Source: an uncultured Eubacteriales bacterium (lineage in GTDB: Bacteria > Bacillota > Clostridia > Oscillospirales > Oscillospiraceae). Taken from it: a stretch of 14,512 nt of DNA. A program made the translations under genes and the position numbers. A model generated the notes under the pieces. The model ran no database searches and was not told the origin of the DNA. It saw nothing but the letters and a program-made list of their open reading frames with translations. Where the stretch lies: positions 1 through 14,512 of the forward strand of contig URBH01000050.1 of assembly GCA_900546075.1 (NCBI GenBank), given 5' to 3'. Positions 5,768-13,435 of the stretch are shown piece by piece. Within the stretch, counting starts at the first letter, position 1. Each line of letters begins with the position of its first letter.

Positions 5768-7894
5768 ATGAGCGTATTAACCGATCTCATTTATGGCGGA
5801 TCCAATGCCGTTGCGGGACTGACCGAAGGTGCCGTCAACGACGCCATTGCCAAGTACGGCGCAGACAAGGAGATTGCCTTCCCCGATACCGCATACTTTT
5901 TCCCCACCATTTATGCTGCCACCGGCGTGAAGGTCAAGACCCTGGGCGACCTGCCCGCCTGCGTGGGCGTGCTCAAGAGCCTGATCACCAACCAGGAGGA
6001 TCTGGCTCAGGCGCTGAACGCAGGTCTTGCCACCGCCGTCGGCGCGGAGATCATTGAGGGACTGAAATACGTTGACGGCGCGAACCCCTACGAAAACGAG
6101 TCCGGCATCGGCTTTGTTCCCGACCCCGTCATCCGTTCTCTGGGCGTGCCGCTGGTCACCGGCGATATCCCCGGCGTAGCCGTCGTGCTGGGCAAGGCGG
6201 ACAATGCCGAGGACGTGGTCAAGGTGGTCAAGGACTACCAGAGCAAGGGCATCATGACATTCCTGGTGGGCGACGTCATCGAGCAGTGCGCCGAGGGCGG
6301 CGTCAAGATGGGCTTAGAGCTGCGTGTCATTCCTCTGGGACATGACGTGACCGCCGTCATCCATGTCGTCACCGTGGCCATCCGTGCCGCTCTGATTTTC
6401 GGCAACATTCAGCCCGGCAATCTGGCCGCTCTGCTGGACTACACCAAGAACCGTGTTCCCGCCTTCGTCAACACCTTCGGCGCCATTGACTCCGTGGTGG
6501 TTTCCGCCGGAGCAGGCGCCATCGCCCTGGGCTTCCCCGTGGTCGTGGACATCGACCTGGGCGAGAATCAGGTTCCCGGCGCTCTGGAGTCCGTATGCGA
6601 CCACGCCGAGACCGTGAAGAAGTCTCTGGAGCTGCGGAACATCAAGATCAAGGTGAAGGAGCTGCCCATCCCCGTGGCCTTCGCCGCTGCCTTTGAGGGC
6701 GAGATCATCCGCAAGGCCGACATGCACAACGAGATCTGGTCTGCCAAGAACCCCACTGCCGAGCTGGTGGTGATGCGGGAACTGAATGAAATCGAGGATC
6801 ACAAGATCACCATCGTCGGCCCCGACTTCGATCAGGCCAAGGATCTGGCTCTGGCGACCTATGTTGAGGTGGCCGGCAAGAAGATGCAGGTGGACTTCGA
6901 GTCCGTTATCGAGCGGAAGTTCCACGCCTGGTTCAACTACATGGAAGGCGTCATGCACACCGGCCAGCGTAACCAGGTTCGTATCCGTGTCAGCAACGCG
7001 GCTTACGAAGCAGGTCTGCGGCTGAAGGACTTCGCCGAGGTTCTGTACGTCATGATCATGGACGAGTTCGACGCCGTTGTGGACAAGTGCCAGATCACCC
7101 TGATCACCGACGCCGCCCAGGCGGAGAAATTCCGTGACGAGGTGGCTATGCCCCGGTACAACCAGCGCGACGACCGTCTGGCGTCCATGACCGACGAGGC
7201 CGTTGACCGTTACTTCACCTGCATCATGTGCCAGTCCTTCGCCCCCGCCCACTGCTGCGTGGTCACTCCCGAGCGTCTGGGTCTGTGCGGCGCCGTGTCC
7301 TGGCTGGATGCCAAGGCTACCTACGAGCTGAACCCCAACGGTCCCTGCCAGCCCATCTTCAAGGAAGGCTGCGAGGACGAGCGCACCGGCCGCTTCGCCT
7401 CCGTCAACAAGGCAATCTCCGACGCGACCCACGGCGCTGTTGAGAACGTCACCCTGTACTCCATTCTGGAGGACCCGATGACCTCCTGCGGCTGCTTCGA
7501 GTGCATCTGCGGCATTGAGCCTATGTCCAACGGCTTCATCGTTGTCAACCGGGAATACAAGGGCATGACTCCTTCCGGTATGACCTTCGGCGAGCTGGCC
7601 TCCTGCACCGGCGGCGGCGTCCAGACCCCCGGCTACATGGGTCACGGCCGTCACTTCATTTCCTCCAAGAAGTTCATCGCTGCTGAGGGCGGCATCGAGC
7701 GCATTGTCTGGATGCCCAAGGAGCTGAAGGACGACGTTGCCGAGCGCCTGAACAAGACAGCCAAGGAGCTGTACGGCATCGACAACTTCACCGACATGGT
7801 CGCCGACGAGACCGTCACCACCGACTGCGAGGAGCTGCTGAACTGGCTGACCGAGAAGGGTCACCCGGTGCTGGGCATGGAACCTCTGATGTAA
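5768..7894 (+). CDS. acsB: Acetyl-CoA synthase catalytic subunit (CODH/ACS alpha/beta), 708 aa
   Basis: AcsB makes acetyl-CoA from a methyl group delivered by CFeSP, CO and coenzyme A at its A-cluster, a [4Fe-4S] cubane joined to two nickel sites. The A-cluster ligands are all present. Cys485, Cys488, Cys497 and Cys507 lie in CIMCQSFAPAHCCVV and GLCGAVSW, and Cys574 and Cys576 form the CGC motif that holds the distal nickel. These match the Moorella positions 506, 509, 518, 528, 595 and 597 with a constant offset of 21. The N-terminal domain that contacts CODH in the Moorella complex is present, so this is the long bacterial form (Moorella about 729 aa), not the short archaeal CdhC. The start at 5768 follows GGGAGG (5755-5760); the frame extends upstream but through the promoter. 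It is a single-gene unit with its own promoter and terminator. No CODH gene adjoins it. Confidence 0.97.
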   Translation: MSVLTDLIYGGSNAVAGLTEGAVNDAIAKYGADKEIAFPDTAYFFPTIYAATGVKVKTLGDLPACVGVLKSLITNQEDLAQALNAGLATAVGAEIIEGLKYVDGANPYENESGIGFVPDPVIRSLGVPLVTGDIPGVAVVLGKADNAEDVVKVVKDYQSKGIMTFLVGDVIEQCAEGGVKMGLELRVIPLGHDVTAVIHVVTVAIRAALIFGNIQPGNLAALLDYTKNRVPAFVNTFGAIDSVVVSAGAGAIALGFPVVVDIDLGENQVPGALESVCDHAETVKKSLELRNIKIKVKELPIPVAFAAAFEGEIIRKADMHNEIWSAKNPTAELVVMRELNEIEDHKITIVGPDFDQAKDLALATYVEVAGKKMQVDFESVIERKFHAWFNYMEGVMHTGQRNQVRIRVSNAAYEAGLRLKDFAEVLYVMIMDEFDAVVDKCQITLITDAAQAEKFRDEVAMPRYNQRDDRLASMTDEAVDRYFTCIMCQSFAPAHCCVVTPERLGLCGAVSWLDAKATYELNPNGPCQPIFKEGCEDERTGRFASVNKAISDATHGAVENVTLYSILEDPMTSCGCFECICGIEPMSNGFIVVNREYKGMTPSGMTFGELASCTGGGVQTPGYMGHGRHFISSKKFIAAEGGIERIVWMPKELKDDVAERLNKTAKELYGIDNFTDMVADETVTTDCEELLNWLTEKGHPVLGMEPLM

Positions 7895-7908
7895 TGAAAT
7901 TGAGATTG

Positions 7909-7943
7909 CGCCCGGGAAGGAAACTTCCCGGGCGTAGTTTTTT
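7909..7943 (+). terminator. Intrinsic terminator of acsB
   Basis: An 11-bp GC-rich stem (7909-7919 with 7924-7934) is capped by a GAAA tetraloop and followed by TAGTTTTTT. It lies 14 bases after the acsB stop codon. Confidence 0.93.
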
Positions 7944-8094
7944 GTGGCTTCCCCTACTGAACGAGGAGAGCCTTCGGGAAACGGATCGCCACACCAGTGC
8001 TGCGGCATTGGCTTGCAATGCCCCCCTATTGAGGAGCACATGCGTTCGGTCGGGCTATGACGCCGGGGGGATGAGCCATATCATACTGAACCCC
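7944..8094. other. Non-coding stretch with hairpins between acsB and the palindromic element
   Basis: No convincing gene is found here. GTGGC (7944-7948) can pair with GCCAC (7988-7992), with TTCCC and GGGAA stacked inside, giving a 49-base nested stem. Then GGCATTG (8004-8010) pairs with CAATGCC (8016-8022). A short plus-strand frame crosses it but has no ribosome site and overlaps the terminator. Confidence 0.45.
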
Positions 8095-8242
8095 AATTAA
8101 AATCTTTAAAAAAGATTTTAATTGCCTGAAGGGCATTTTGTTCTATGAGACTTGTTTTGTGATTTCTTTCCTTATAAATCACAAAACAGGCAGCGCCGTC
8201 AGGCGATGCCTTCCTGATTAAAATTAAGATTTTAATCAGGAA
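8095..8242. repeat. AT-rich compound palindromic element (MITE-like or structured RNA)
   Basis: Three near-perfect stem-loops follow each other. The first has 12-bp arms (8095-8106 with 8112-8123). The second has 13-bp perfect arms extended to 15 (8151-8165 with 8176-8190). The third has 14-bp arms (8211-8224 with 8229-8242). The outer hairpins share the core TTAAAATCTT, so the element is itself an imperfect inverted repeat. In addition GAAGGGCAT (8128-8136) can pair with ATGCCTTC (8206-8213) around the middle hairpin. The element is much more AT-rich than its surroundings. It carries no gene. It resembles a small non-autonomous inverted-repeat element; a structured RNA is the alternative. 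Confidence 0.6.
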
Positions 8243-8284
8243 ATAGTATCAAATTTAATATAGGTAAAAAAATACTGATTTCGC

Positions 8285-8313
8285 TGGACAATTGCGGGGA
8301 GCTATGTTATACT
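8285..8313 (+). promoter_or_regulatory. Promoter of the acsV-VOC-DUF3786 operon
   Basis: TGGACA (8285-8290, one mismatch to TTGACA) and TATACT (8308-8313) are spaced 17 bases apart. Transcription would begin near 8320, leaving a leader of about 100 bases before acsV. Confidence 0.78.
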
Positions 8314-8349
8314 TGAAAAGAGAATAAAATTTCAGGCGGCGCTATCATT

Positions 8350-8385
8350 CCGTCCGGGAGTTTCGGCAATTTTTTGCCGGATGGC
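8350..8385 (+). promoter_or_regulatory. Leader hairpin before acsV
   Basis: CGGCAA (8364-8369) pairs with TTGCCG (8374-8379) around a T4 loop. An outer CCGTCC/GGATGG stem (8350-8355 with 8380-8385, one G-U) can stack on it. It sits in the 5' leader 34 bases before the start codon and has no following T run. It may affect translation or stability; this is inference. Confidence 0.35.
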
Positions 8386-8418
8386 AGGGCCTCGCCCAAA
8401 AAGAAAGGTGTTATCCTT

Positions 8419-10347
8419 ATGCCAAAAGTCGTATTTCAAATCGAAGGCGGCAAGCCCATTGCCGTCGATTGCAACGTCGGCGATAACCTTCTGGAGCTGG
8501 CTCGCCGTGCCAATGTGGCAATCGACGCTCCCTGCTCCGGCAACGGCTCCTGCGGCAAGTGCCGCATCAAGCTGGTGGAGGGGGAATTGGAATCCTACCC
8601 CAGCCGCCATATTTCCGACGAAGAATATGCTGAAGGGTGGCGACTGAGCTGTAGCTCAAAGGTCGTCGGCAACTGCACCGTGTTCGTCCCGGATATTGCC
8701 AGCGCCTATCAGTCCCGGATGAAAACCGCCGATTTGAGCAGCCCCCAGGAGGTCGCCATTTTCGACGCCTGCCAGAGCCAGCTGAAGCAAAGCGGCATTC
8801 ACTTTACCAATCGGTTCCGTGCGGTTGACCTGACCATGACCGAGCCGAGCCTGGACGATACCATGCCCGACAACGAGCGCCTGACCTGGGCGCTGGAGGA
8901 AGCGCTGGGCGTGGAAAAAGTGGAAATTCCCTTCTGCGTCATGGTGAAGATGGCGCATGTCCTGCGGGAAAATAACTTCCACGTGTGCGTGAAGGGCGAA
9001 TTTCTGGACGATACCTTCCGCTGCATGGAGATTTGCGCCCCGGAGGACACCATGATTGTCGGCTGCGCCATCGACATCGGCACCACCACGGTCACCATGG
9101 TGCTGACCGATCTGACCACAGGCAAGATCCTGGCGAAGGGTTCCTCCGGCAACGGCCAGATTCGCTACGGCGCGGACGTTATCAACCGCATCATCGAGCA
9201 GGGCAAGCCCGGCGGCAAGAAAAAGCTTCAGGACGCCATCCTGAAAGAGACCCTGAACCCCATCATTGCCAATCTGTGCAAGTCCGCAGAGGTCACCTGC
9301 CCGTCCATTCTGCGCATGAGCGTGGGCGCGAATACCACCATGAACCATCTGCTGGTGGGCGTGGACGCCCAGCCGGTTCGGATGGATCCCTACATTCCCA
9401 GCTTTTTCCTGTGGAACGACCTGCTGGCGCAGGATTTGAAGCTCCCTGCCAATCCCCTTGCGCCGGTACTCATCGCTCCCAACATCGGCTCCTACGTAGG
9501 CGGCGACATCACCGCCGGTACGCTGGCCTCCGGCATCTGGGACAGCGACGCGCTGAGCCTGTTCATCGACCTGGGTACCAACGGCGAGATTGTCTTCGGC
9601 AACCGGGACTTCCTGGTGAGCTGTGCCTGTTCCGCCGGCCCCGCCTTTGAGGGCGGCGACATTTCCTGCGGTATGCGCGCCACCGACGGCGCCATTGAAG
9701 CCTGCACCGTCGACAAGGTGACCATGGAACCCACCGTTTCCATTGTGGGCGACGCGGATCAGAAAGCCGTGGGCATCTGCGGCAGCGGCATCATCGACAT
9801 CATCTCCGAGCTGTACCGCTGCGGGATTATCAACGCCAAGGGGCTGTTCGTCCGGGAGGGCGAGCGCGTCCGCCGGGATCATCACGGCATGGGTCGGTAT
9901 GTCATTGCCTTTGAAAATGAGAGCGAGACCGGCCGGGAGGTATCCATCAACGAAGTGGACATCGACAACTTCATCCGTGCCAAGGGCGCGATTTTCTCCG
10001 CCATTGCGACGCTGCTGCATAGTGTGGATATGCCCGTGGAAGCCATCGAGAATGTCTTTGTCGCCGGCGGCATCGGCTCCGGCATCAACATGAAGAACGC
10101 GGTGAACATCGGCATGTTCCCGGATGTGGAGCTGGAAAAGTTCCACTACATCGGCAATTCCTCCCTGTCTGGCGCTTACGCCATGGTCATGAGCGACGAA
10201 GCCGCCGCCAAGACCGCGGAGGTGGCCGCGAACATGACCTATCTGGAGCTTTCCACCTATCCCGGCTACATGGATTCCTTTGTAGCCGCCTGCTTCCTGC
10301 CCCATACGGACAAGCGGCTGTTCCCCCACTCCATTCAGGAGGCGTAA
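8419..10347 (+). CDS. acsV: Reductive activator of corrinoid iron-sulfur protein (RACo/AcsV), 642 aa
   Basis: This protein returns CFeSP to service when its cobalt is accidentally oxidised to Co(II). It uses ATP binding and hydrolysis to drive an uphill one-electron reduction. The N-terminal domain (1 to about 95) is a plant-type [2Fe-2S] ferredoxin with Cys39, Cys45, Cys48 and Cys78 (DAPCSGNGSCGKC and RLSCSS). A linker and middle domain follow. The C-terminal ASKHA ATPase region (DUF4445/RACo) starts near 218 with the phosphate-1 motif IDIGTTT. It has a second glycine-rich motif FIDLGTNGE near 382 and an adenosine-type motif near GGIGSG. Length matches the RACo family. The start at 8419 has AAAGGTG 8 bases upstream; an in-frame ATG at 8374 has none. 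It is first in an operon: the next gene's ribosome site overlaps its last codons. Confidence 0.95.
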   Translation: MPKVVFQIEGGKPIAVDCNVGDNLLELARRANVAIDAPCSGNGSCGKCRIKLVEGELESYPSRHISDEEYAEGWRLSCSSKVVGNCTVFVPDIASAYQSRMKTADLSSPQEVAIFDACQSQLKQSGIHFTNRFRAVDLTMTEPSLDDTMPDNERLTWALEEALGVEKVEIPFCVMVKMAHVLRENNFHVCVKGEFLDDTFRCMEICAPEDTMIVGCAIDIGTTTVTMVLTDLTTGKILAKGSSGNGQIRYGADVINRIIEQGKPGGKKKLQDAILKETLNPIIANLCKSAEVTCPSILRMSVGANTTMNHLLVGVDAQPVRMDPYIPSFFLWNDLLAQDLKLPANPLAPVLIAPNIGSYVGGDITAGTLASGIWDSDALSLFIDLGTNGEIVFGNRDFLVSCACSAGPAFEGGDISCGMRATDGAIEACTVDKVTMEPTVSIVGDADQKAVGICGSGIIDIISELYRCGIINAKGLFVREGERVRRDHHGMGRYVIAFENESETGREVSINEVDIDNFIRAKGAIFSAIATLLHSVDMPVEAIENVFVAGGIGSGINMKNAVNIGMFPDVELEKFHYIGNSSLSGAYAMVMSDEAAAKTAEVAANMTYLELSTYPGYMDSFVAACFLPHTDKRLFPHSIQEA

Positions 10348-10348
10348 C

Positions 10349-10726
10349 ATGCTGGAGGGAATGCACCATGTGGCGGTGATTGCTTCGGAGGAAGCCCGAA
10401 CCCTGGATTTTTATGTCAACAAGCTGGGGTTCACTCTGGAGAGCCAAGTCTGGAGGCCGGAGCAGCGGGATTATCTGCGGATGCTGCGGCTGGGGAATTT
10501 GGTGCTGGAGCTGTTCATCAAGCCCGACGCTCCTGCCCGGCTGACTCTGCCAGAGGCTCTGGGTCTACGGCATTTGGCCTTCCGGGTAACGAACATTCAG
10601 GCGGCTCGGGACTGGCTGAACGCACAGGGCATCGAGACGGAACCGATTCACGAGGACAAGGCAAACGGAGGGCACTATGTATTCTTCCGGGATCCCGACG
10701 GTCTGCCTCTGGAACTACACGATTAA
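10349..10726 (+). CDS. VOC/glyoxalase-fold metalloprotein, YaeR/SMU1112c-like, 125 aa
   Basis: A single-module vicinal-oxygen-chelate protein with two beta-alpha-beta-beta-beta repeats. The four expected metal ligands are visible: His7 (MHHVAV), Glu54 (LVLELF), His75 (LRHLAF) and Glu122 (LPLELHD). The family ending FFRDPDGLPLELHD closely matches the YaeR/SMU1112c group of glyoxalase-I-like enzymes, whose true substrates are mostly unknown. AGGAGG lies at 10337-10342 inside the end of acsV, and only one base separates the acsV stop from this start, so translation is likely coupled. The position between the CFeSP activator and a DUF3786 gene raises the possibility of a role in the acetyl-CoA pathway, such as detoxifying an aldehyde or acting on a cobamide-linked substrate. 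That is inference; simple methylglyoxal-type detoxification is equally possible. Confidence 0.88.
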   Translation: MLEGMHHVAVIASEEARTLDFYVNKLGFTLESQVWRPEQRDYLRMLRLGNLVLELFIKPDAPARLTLPEALGLRHLAFRVTNIQAARDWLNAQGIETEPIHEDKANGGHYVFFRDPDGLPLELHD

Positions 10727-10738
10727 GGAATAAGGAAT

Positions 10739-11350
10739 ATGCAAGTAGAAAACCACAAAGAAGAAGCCCCCTTTGCCCATTATGCGGAGCTGTTCCGCAA
10801 CCTGAATCCCGCCGCCGTGGCGGCGAGGCTGTCGGACGTTCGCTGGGACGGGAAGGAATTCACCCTCGGCCTTCTGGGCAGGGCGTTTGCCATTGCCCAT
10901 CCGGACTACGCCATCCGGGCGCTGGACGGTGGGACGCTGCCGCTGCTGCCCGCCCAGACGTTTCTGCTGCGCTATCTGCTGGAAAGCAAGGACGTGGTCT
11001 GGCAGGGGCAGTGGAAGACCTTCCGGGAGATGCCCTGGGGGGAGATGTACATCAAGCCCTACACCGGCCGCGTGCTGACCCGGGCGGCTTTCACCTTCGG
11101 CACCCGTCTGCCAAAGTTCAAGGCCGCCTGCGAAAAAATGCAGGCGCTGCCCCTGTCTCACGGGGACGCGGGCTACCAGTTCGATCTGATCGGCGGCTAC
11201 CGGATGCAGATTCTCGTCTGGGAAGGGGACGACGAATTCCCCCCCAACGCCCAGGTGCTTTATTCCGACAATTTCGCGGAAGGCTTCGCTGCGGAAGACC
11301 GGGTCGTAGCGGGGGATATCCTGATCTCCACGATCAAGAGCCAGATGTAA
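10739..11350 (+). CDS. DUF3786-family protein, 203 aa
   Basis: The protein fits the DUF3786 family, a domain of unknown function found mainly in strict anaerobes. It shows an N-terminal helical stretch, then a beta-rich part with DGKEFTLGLLGRAFAI. The family-like LLRYLL helix follows, then WKTFREMPWGEMY. It ends with an LPLSHGDAGYQFDL-VLVW-type barrel strand set and a C-terminal acidic loop. It has a single cysteine, so it is not an iron-sulfur protein. No signal peptide or membrane segment is seen. AAGGAA lies just before the start at 10739, 12 bases after the VOC stop, so it is the third gene of the acsV operon. Co-transcription with acsV suggests a helper role in CFeSP or cobamide handling. 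This is guilt by association only, and I cannot name a reaction. Confidence 0.82.
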   Translation: MQVENHKEEAPFAHYAELFRNLNPAAVAARLSDVRWDGKEFTLGLLGRAFAIAHPDYAIRALDGGTLPLLPAQTFLLRYLLESKDVVWQGQWKTFREMPWGEMYIKPYTGRVLTRAAFTFGTRLPKFKAACEKMQALPLSHGDAGYQFDLIGGYRMQILVWEGDDEFPPNAQVLYSDNFAEGFAAEDRVVAGDILISTIKSQM

Positions 11351-11357
11351 AAAGGAA

Positions 11358-11391
11358 AAGGCAGGGCGCTCTTTTGGAGCGCCCTGCTTGC
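11358..11391. terminator. Bidirectional terminator between the acsV operon and the recombinase gene
   Basis: A perfect 11-bp stem (GCAGGGCGCTC at 11361-11371 with GAGCGCCCTGC at 11377-11387) closes a 5-base loop. Plus-strand transcripts see TTGCGTTT after it. Minus-strand transcripts from the recombinase see CTTTTCCTTTTT. It sits 10 bases after the DUF3786 stop and 6 bases from the recombinase stop, serving both convergent units. Confidence 0.88.
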
Positions 11392-11393
11392 GT

Positions 11394-13082
11394 TTACTGC
11401 AGACCCTGCTCGTAAGCCTCGATCATCTTCTTGAACGTGTGACCCGTACAACCTTCGAGATTTGCCCTTCTTTTCAGTTTTTGCAGATACTTTTCGCAGC
11501 TTTCACCGGTGAAAATCTTGATGTCCAGCCGCATGGTGCCGTCACCCTCCGGCGTAGCAAAGATTTTATCAATAAAGGTATCGATAAATTCCTTGGTGAT
11601 CTCGCCGTTTTGACAGTCACGCTCAGCATCCCGAAGCACCTTGCGGATACGCTCCATGTTGCTGCGGAACTCCTCACTGGATTCCTGCTGTTCCCGCAGC
11701 ACGGCAAGCTCCTGTTCGGCGGCTTTGATGTCGGCGTTGCACTGTGCCGTCATGGACTTAAAATCAGCAGGGGTGATACTGTCGAGGGCTACCAATTCCA
11801 GCAGCTTGCTTTTCTTTTTCAGGGTTAGCTCAATGGTTGCCTGTGCTGACTCGATTTTCTTCTCAATATTGCTGCCGCTGGTCATGGAACGGTACATCCG
11901 CTCGTATTCTTCCAGCATAGCGGCGGAGGCTTCCTTTGTATCACGGAATACCTCAAAGAGTACAGGGATCAGTTCTTTTTCGTAGATGGGGATGGAATCA
12001 CAGCTGTCCTTACCGTTGTTAATTTTCCCGGAGCAGACCCACTTGGAATTTTTGTTACCCTGCCGATCCACGGAGTCACGGCGGTAATAAGGTGTACCAC
12101 AATGGGTACAGAACAGTTTGCCGGTCAGGAGGTTGGCGTGGTTGCAGACACCCTGACGGTTCTTCACATCCTCGCTTCTCCTGCGAAGTACGGCATTAGC
12201 CTGCTCCCACAGTTCTTCGGAAACGATAGCCGGTACGATTTCACCGGTTTCATCCTTGAACATGACCCATTCCTCCGGCGGGAGGAATTTCTGCTTTTTG
12301 GTGAACATATCCACCACCTTGACCTTGTTTCCCACGTAGTAACCCTTGTACTTAGGATTGGAGATCATGCCCGACATGGTGGAGTGGGCTATTCTCTTGC
12401 CGTTGTGGTTACGGTATCCCTTTTCCCAGAATAGTGTTTCAAGCTGTTTCATGGAGTATTCGTCGGTGGCATACAGTTCAAACAGCTGCCGAACCATCAC
12501 AGCCTGATCTTCATCTATAACCAAACGGCCATCATTTTTGATATATCCAAAGATGCGGCTGTTGCCCAGCACTACATTCTGCTTGATGGCCTGCTGATGC
12601 CCGAATTTCACACGGGAACTGAGCTTCCGCAGTTCGTCCTGTGCGATGGAGGACATGATGGACAAACGAAGCTCGGAGTCCTCGTCGAAGGTGTTGATAT
12701 TATCGTTCTGGAAAAAGACACCTACTCCCGCATTCAGCAGCTGTCTGGTATACTGGATGGAGTCCAGCGTATTACGGGCAAAGCGTGAGATTTCCTTCGT
12801 GATGACAAGATCAAATTTACCGGTCTCGGCATCGTCTACCATTCGATTGAAATTCTCACGGCGTTTGGTGGAAATACCGGACAGCCCTTCGTCGATATAT
12901 CCCGGCACGAATGTCCACGCAGCGTTCTTCCTGATAAAATCTTCGTAATAACTGATCTGGTTGCCCAGAGAGTTCAGCTGCTCATCCGATTCTGAGGAAA
13001 CACGGGCATAGTAGGTTACCCGAAGCGGAATATCGTAGATGCTTTTCATCCGCAGCTGTTGTCTGACAGAATGTATATCCAT
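11394..13082 (-). CDS. Large serine recombinase of a mobile element, 562 aa
   Basis: A large serine integrase/resolvase that cuts and rejoins DNA at attachment sites. The N-terminal catalytic domain (about 20-165) has the nucleophile Ser29 in YYARVSSESDEQ and the Arg-rich KEISRFARN motif. A Recombinase domain follows. Then comes a zinc ribbon with Cys325, Cys328, Cys350 and Cys361. The last third contains a long charged coiled coil (about 390-480), typical of large serine recombinases and needed for directionality control. AAAGGA precedes the start, and a promoter lies at 13127-13155. Full length with intact catalytic residues, so probably active. The C-terminal end abuts the acs locus terminator, which fits the usual place of such a gene at one end of an integrated element. 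Confidence 0.95.
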   Translation of the reverse strand: MDIHSVRQQLRMKSIYDIPLRVTYYARVSSESDEQLNSLGNQISYYEDFIRKNAAWTFVPGYIDEGLSGISTKRRENFNRMVDDAETGKFDLVITKEISRFARNTLDSIQYTRQLLNAGVGVFFQNDNINTFDEDSELRLSIMSSIAQDELRKLSSRVKFGHQQAIKQNVVLGNSRIFGYIKNDGRLVIDEDQAVMVRQLFELYATDEYSMKQLETLFWEKGYRNHNGKRIAHSTMSGMISNPKYKGYYVGNKVKVVDMFTKKQKFLPPEEWVMFKDETGEIVPAIVSEELWEQANAVLRRRSEDVKNRQGVCNHANLLTGKLFCTHCGTPYYRRDSVDRQGNKNSKWVCSGKINNGKDSCDSIPIYEKELIPVLFEVFRDTKEASAAMLEEYERMYRSMTSGSNIEKKIESAQATIELTLKKKSKLLELVALDSITPADFKSMTAQCNADIKAAEQELAVLREQQESSEEFRSNMERIRKVLRDAERDCQNGEITKEFIDTFIDKIFATPEGDGTMRLDIKIFTGESCEKYLQKLKRRANLEGCTGHTFKKMIEAYEQGLQ

Positions 13083-13126
13083 AATGATTCCTTTCTAAAA
13101 AGTTCGTTATATCATCATCTGCAAAT

Positions 13127-13155
13127 ATTATATAACAAGCAAATGAACTTTTCAA
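13127..13155 (-). promoter_or_regulatory. Recombinase promoter
   Basis: On the minus strand, TTGAAA (13155-13150) and a consensus TATAAT (13132-13127) are spaced 17 bases apart, about 45 bases before the recombinase start codon. The -35 box lies inside a large dyad (13146-13171). Confidence 0.8.
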
Positions 13156-13171
13156 GATGATCTTAAAAGTT
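13146..13171. promoter_or_regulatory. Dyad covering the recombinase -35 box (candidate operator or attachment core)
   Basis: Outer arms AACTTTT (13146-13152) and AAAAGTT (13165-13171) are perfect complements. Inside them AAGAT (13154-13158) and ATCTT (13160-13164) pair around a central G, with a single unpaired C at 13153. The dyad overlaps the -35 box, a common place for a repressor to act. A recombinase-binding site is the alternative. Confidence 0.5.
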
Positions 13172-13174
13172 GTC

Positions 13175-13216
13175 AAAAAAAGTTTGGGCGGCAACCGTAT
13201 CTCGCGATCGCCGCCC
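13175..13216 (-). terminator. Terminator of the 59-aa gene
   Basis: On the minus strand GGGCGGC (13216-13210) pairs with GCCGCCC (13192-13186) around a 17-base loop that holds a GATCGC self-complementary part. It is followed by AAACTTTTTTT. It lies just after the small leftward gene and before the recombinase promoter, so the recombinase is a separate unit. Confidence 0.75.
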
Positions 13217-13224
13217 TATTTATC

Positions 13225-13404
13225 TTATCGCGTCTTTGCAGCAGTACGGCTCCTGATCATCAAACGCATCTTATTGCGCTGTTCTTCCGTGATCAGCCCC
13301 TTTGCAAATAGCGTATCATTGTAATAAGTCAGCCAGAGCTGTTCGATGACAGCCTGCTTTTTCTGTTCAGTCATGCCCGGCTCCATTTCCTTGATTTCTG
13401 CCAT
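13225..13404 (-). CDS. Small SHOCT-like mobile-element protein, 59 aa
   Basis: A short leftward gene with a strong GGAGG ribosome site seven bases before the start. The protein begins MAEIKEMEPG and continues with two short helices. The second half (YNDTLFAKGLITEEQRNKMR) has the look of a SHOCT domain: a short helix, a lysine-glycine-leucine-isoleucine turn with Thr-Glu-Glu, and a second helix. It ends in a basic tail (RSRTAAKTR). SHOCT modules are thought to aid oligomerisation. Small proteins of this kind often sit beside serine recombinases in clostridial elements and might act as directionality factors, but that role here is inference. A terminator follows at 13175-13216. Confidence 0.8.
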   Translation of the reverse strand: MAEIKEMEPGMTEQKKQAVIEQLWLTYYNDTLFAKGLITEEQRNKMRLMIRSRTAAKTR

Positions 13405-13435
13405 AGAATTCCTCCGTTTCGTGTTTATTATTGCC

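Noticed and set aside
6314..8041. Long minus-strand frame opposite acsB
   Set aside because: Same shadow composition, and it overlaps the acsB terminator hairpin.
7894..8100. Small plus-strand frame after acsB
   Set aside because: It begins inside the acsB stop region, runs through the terminator stem and lacks a ribosome site.
8095..8242. CRISPR array
   Set aside because: The repeated segments are inverted hairpin arms, not regularly spaced direct repeats with unique spacers.
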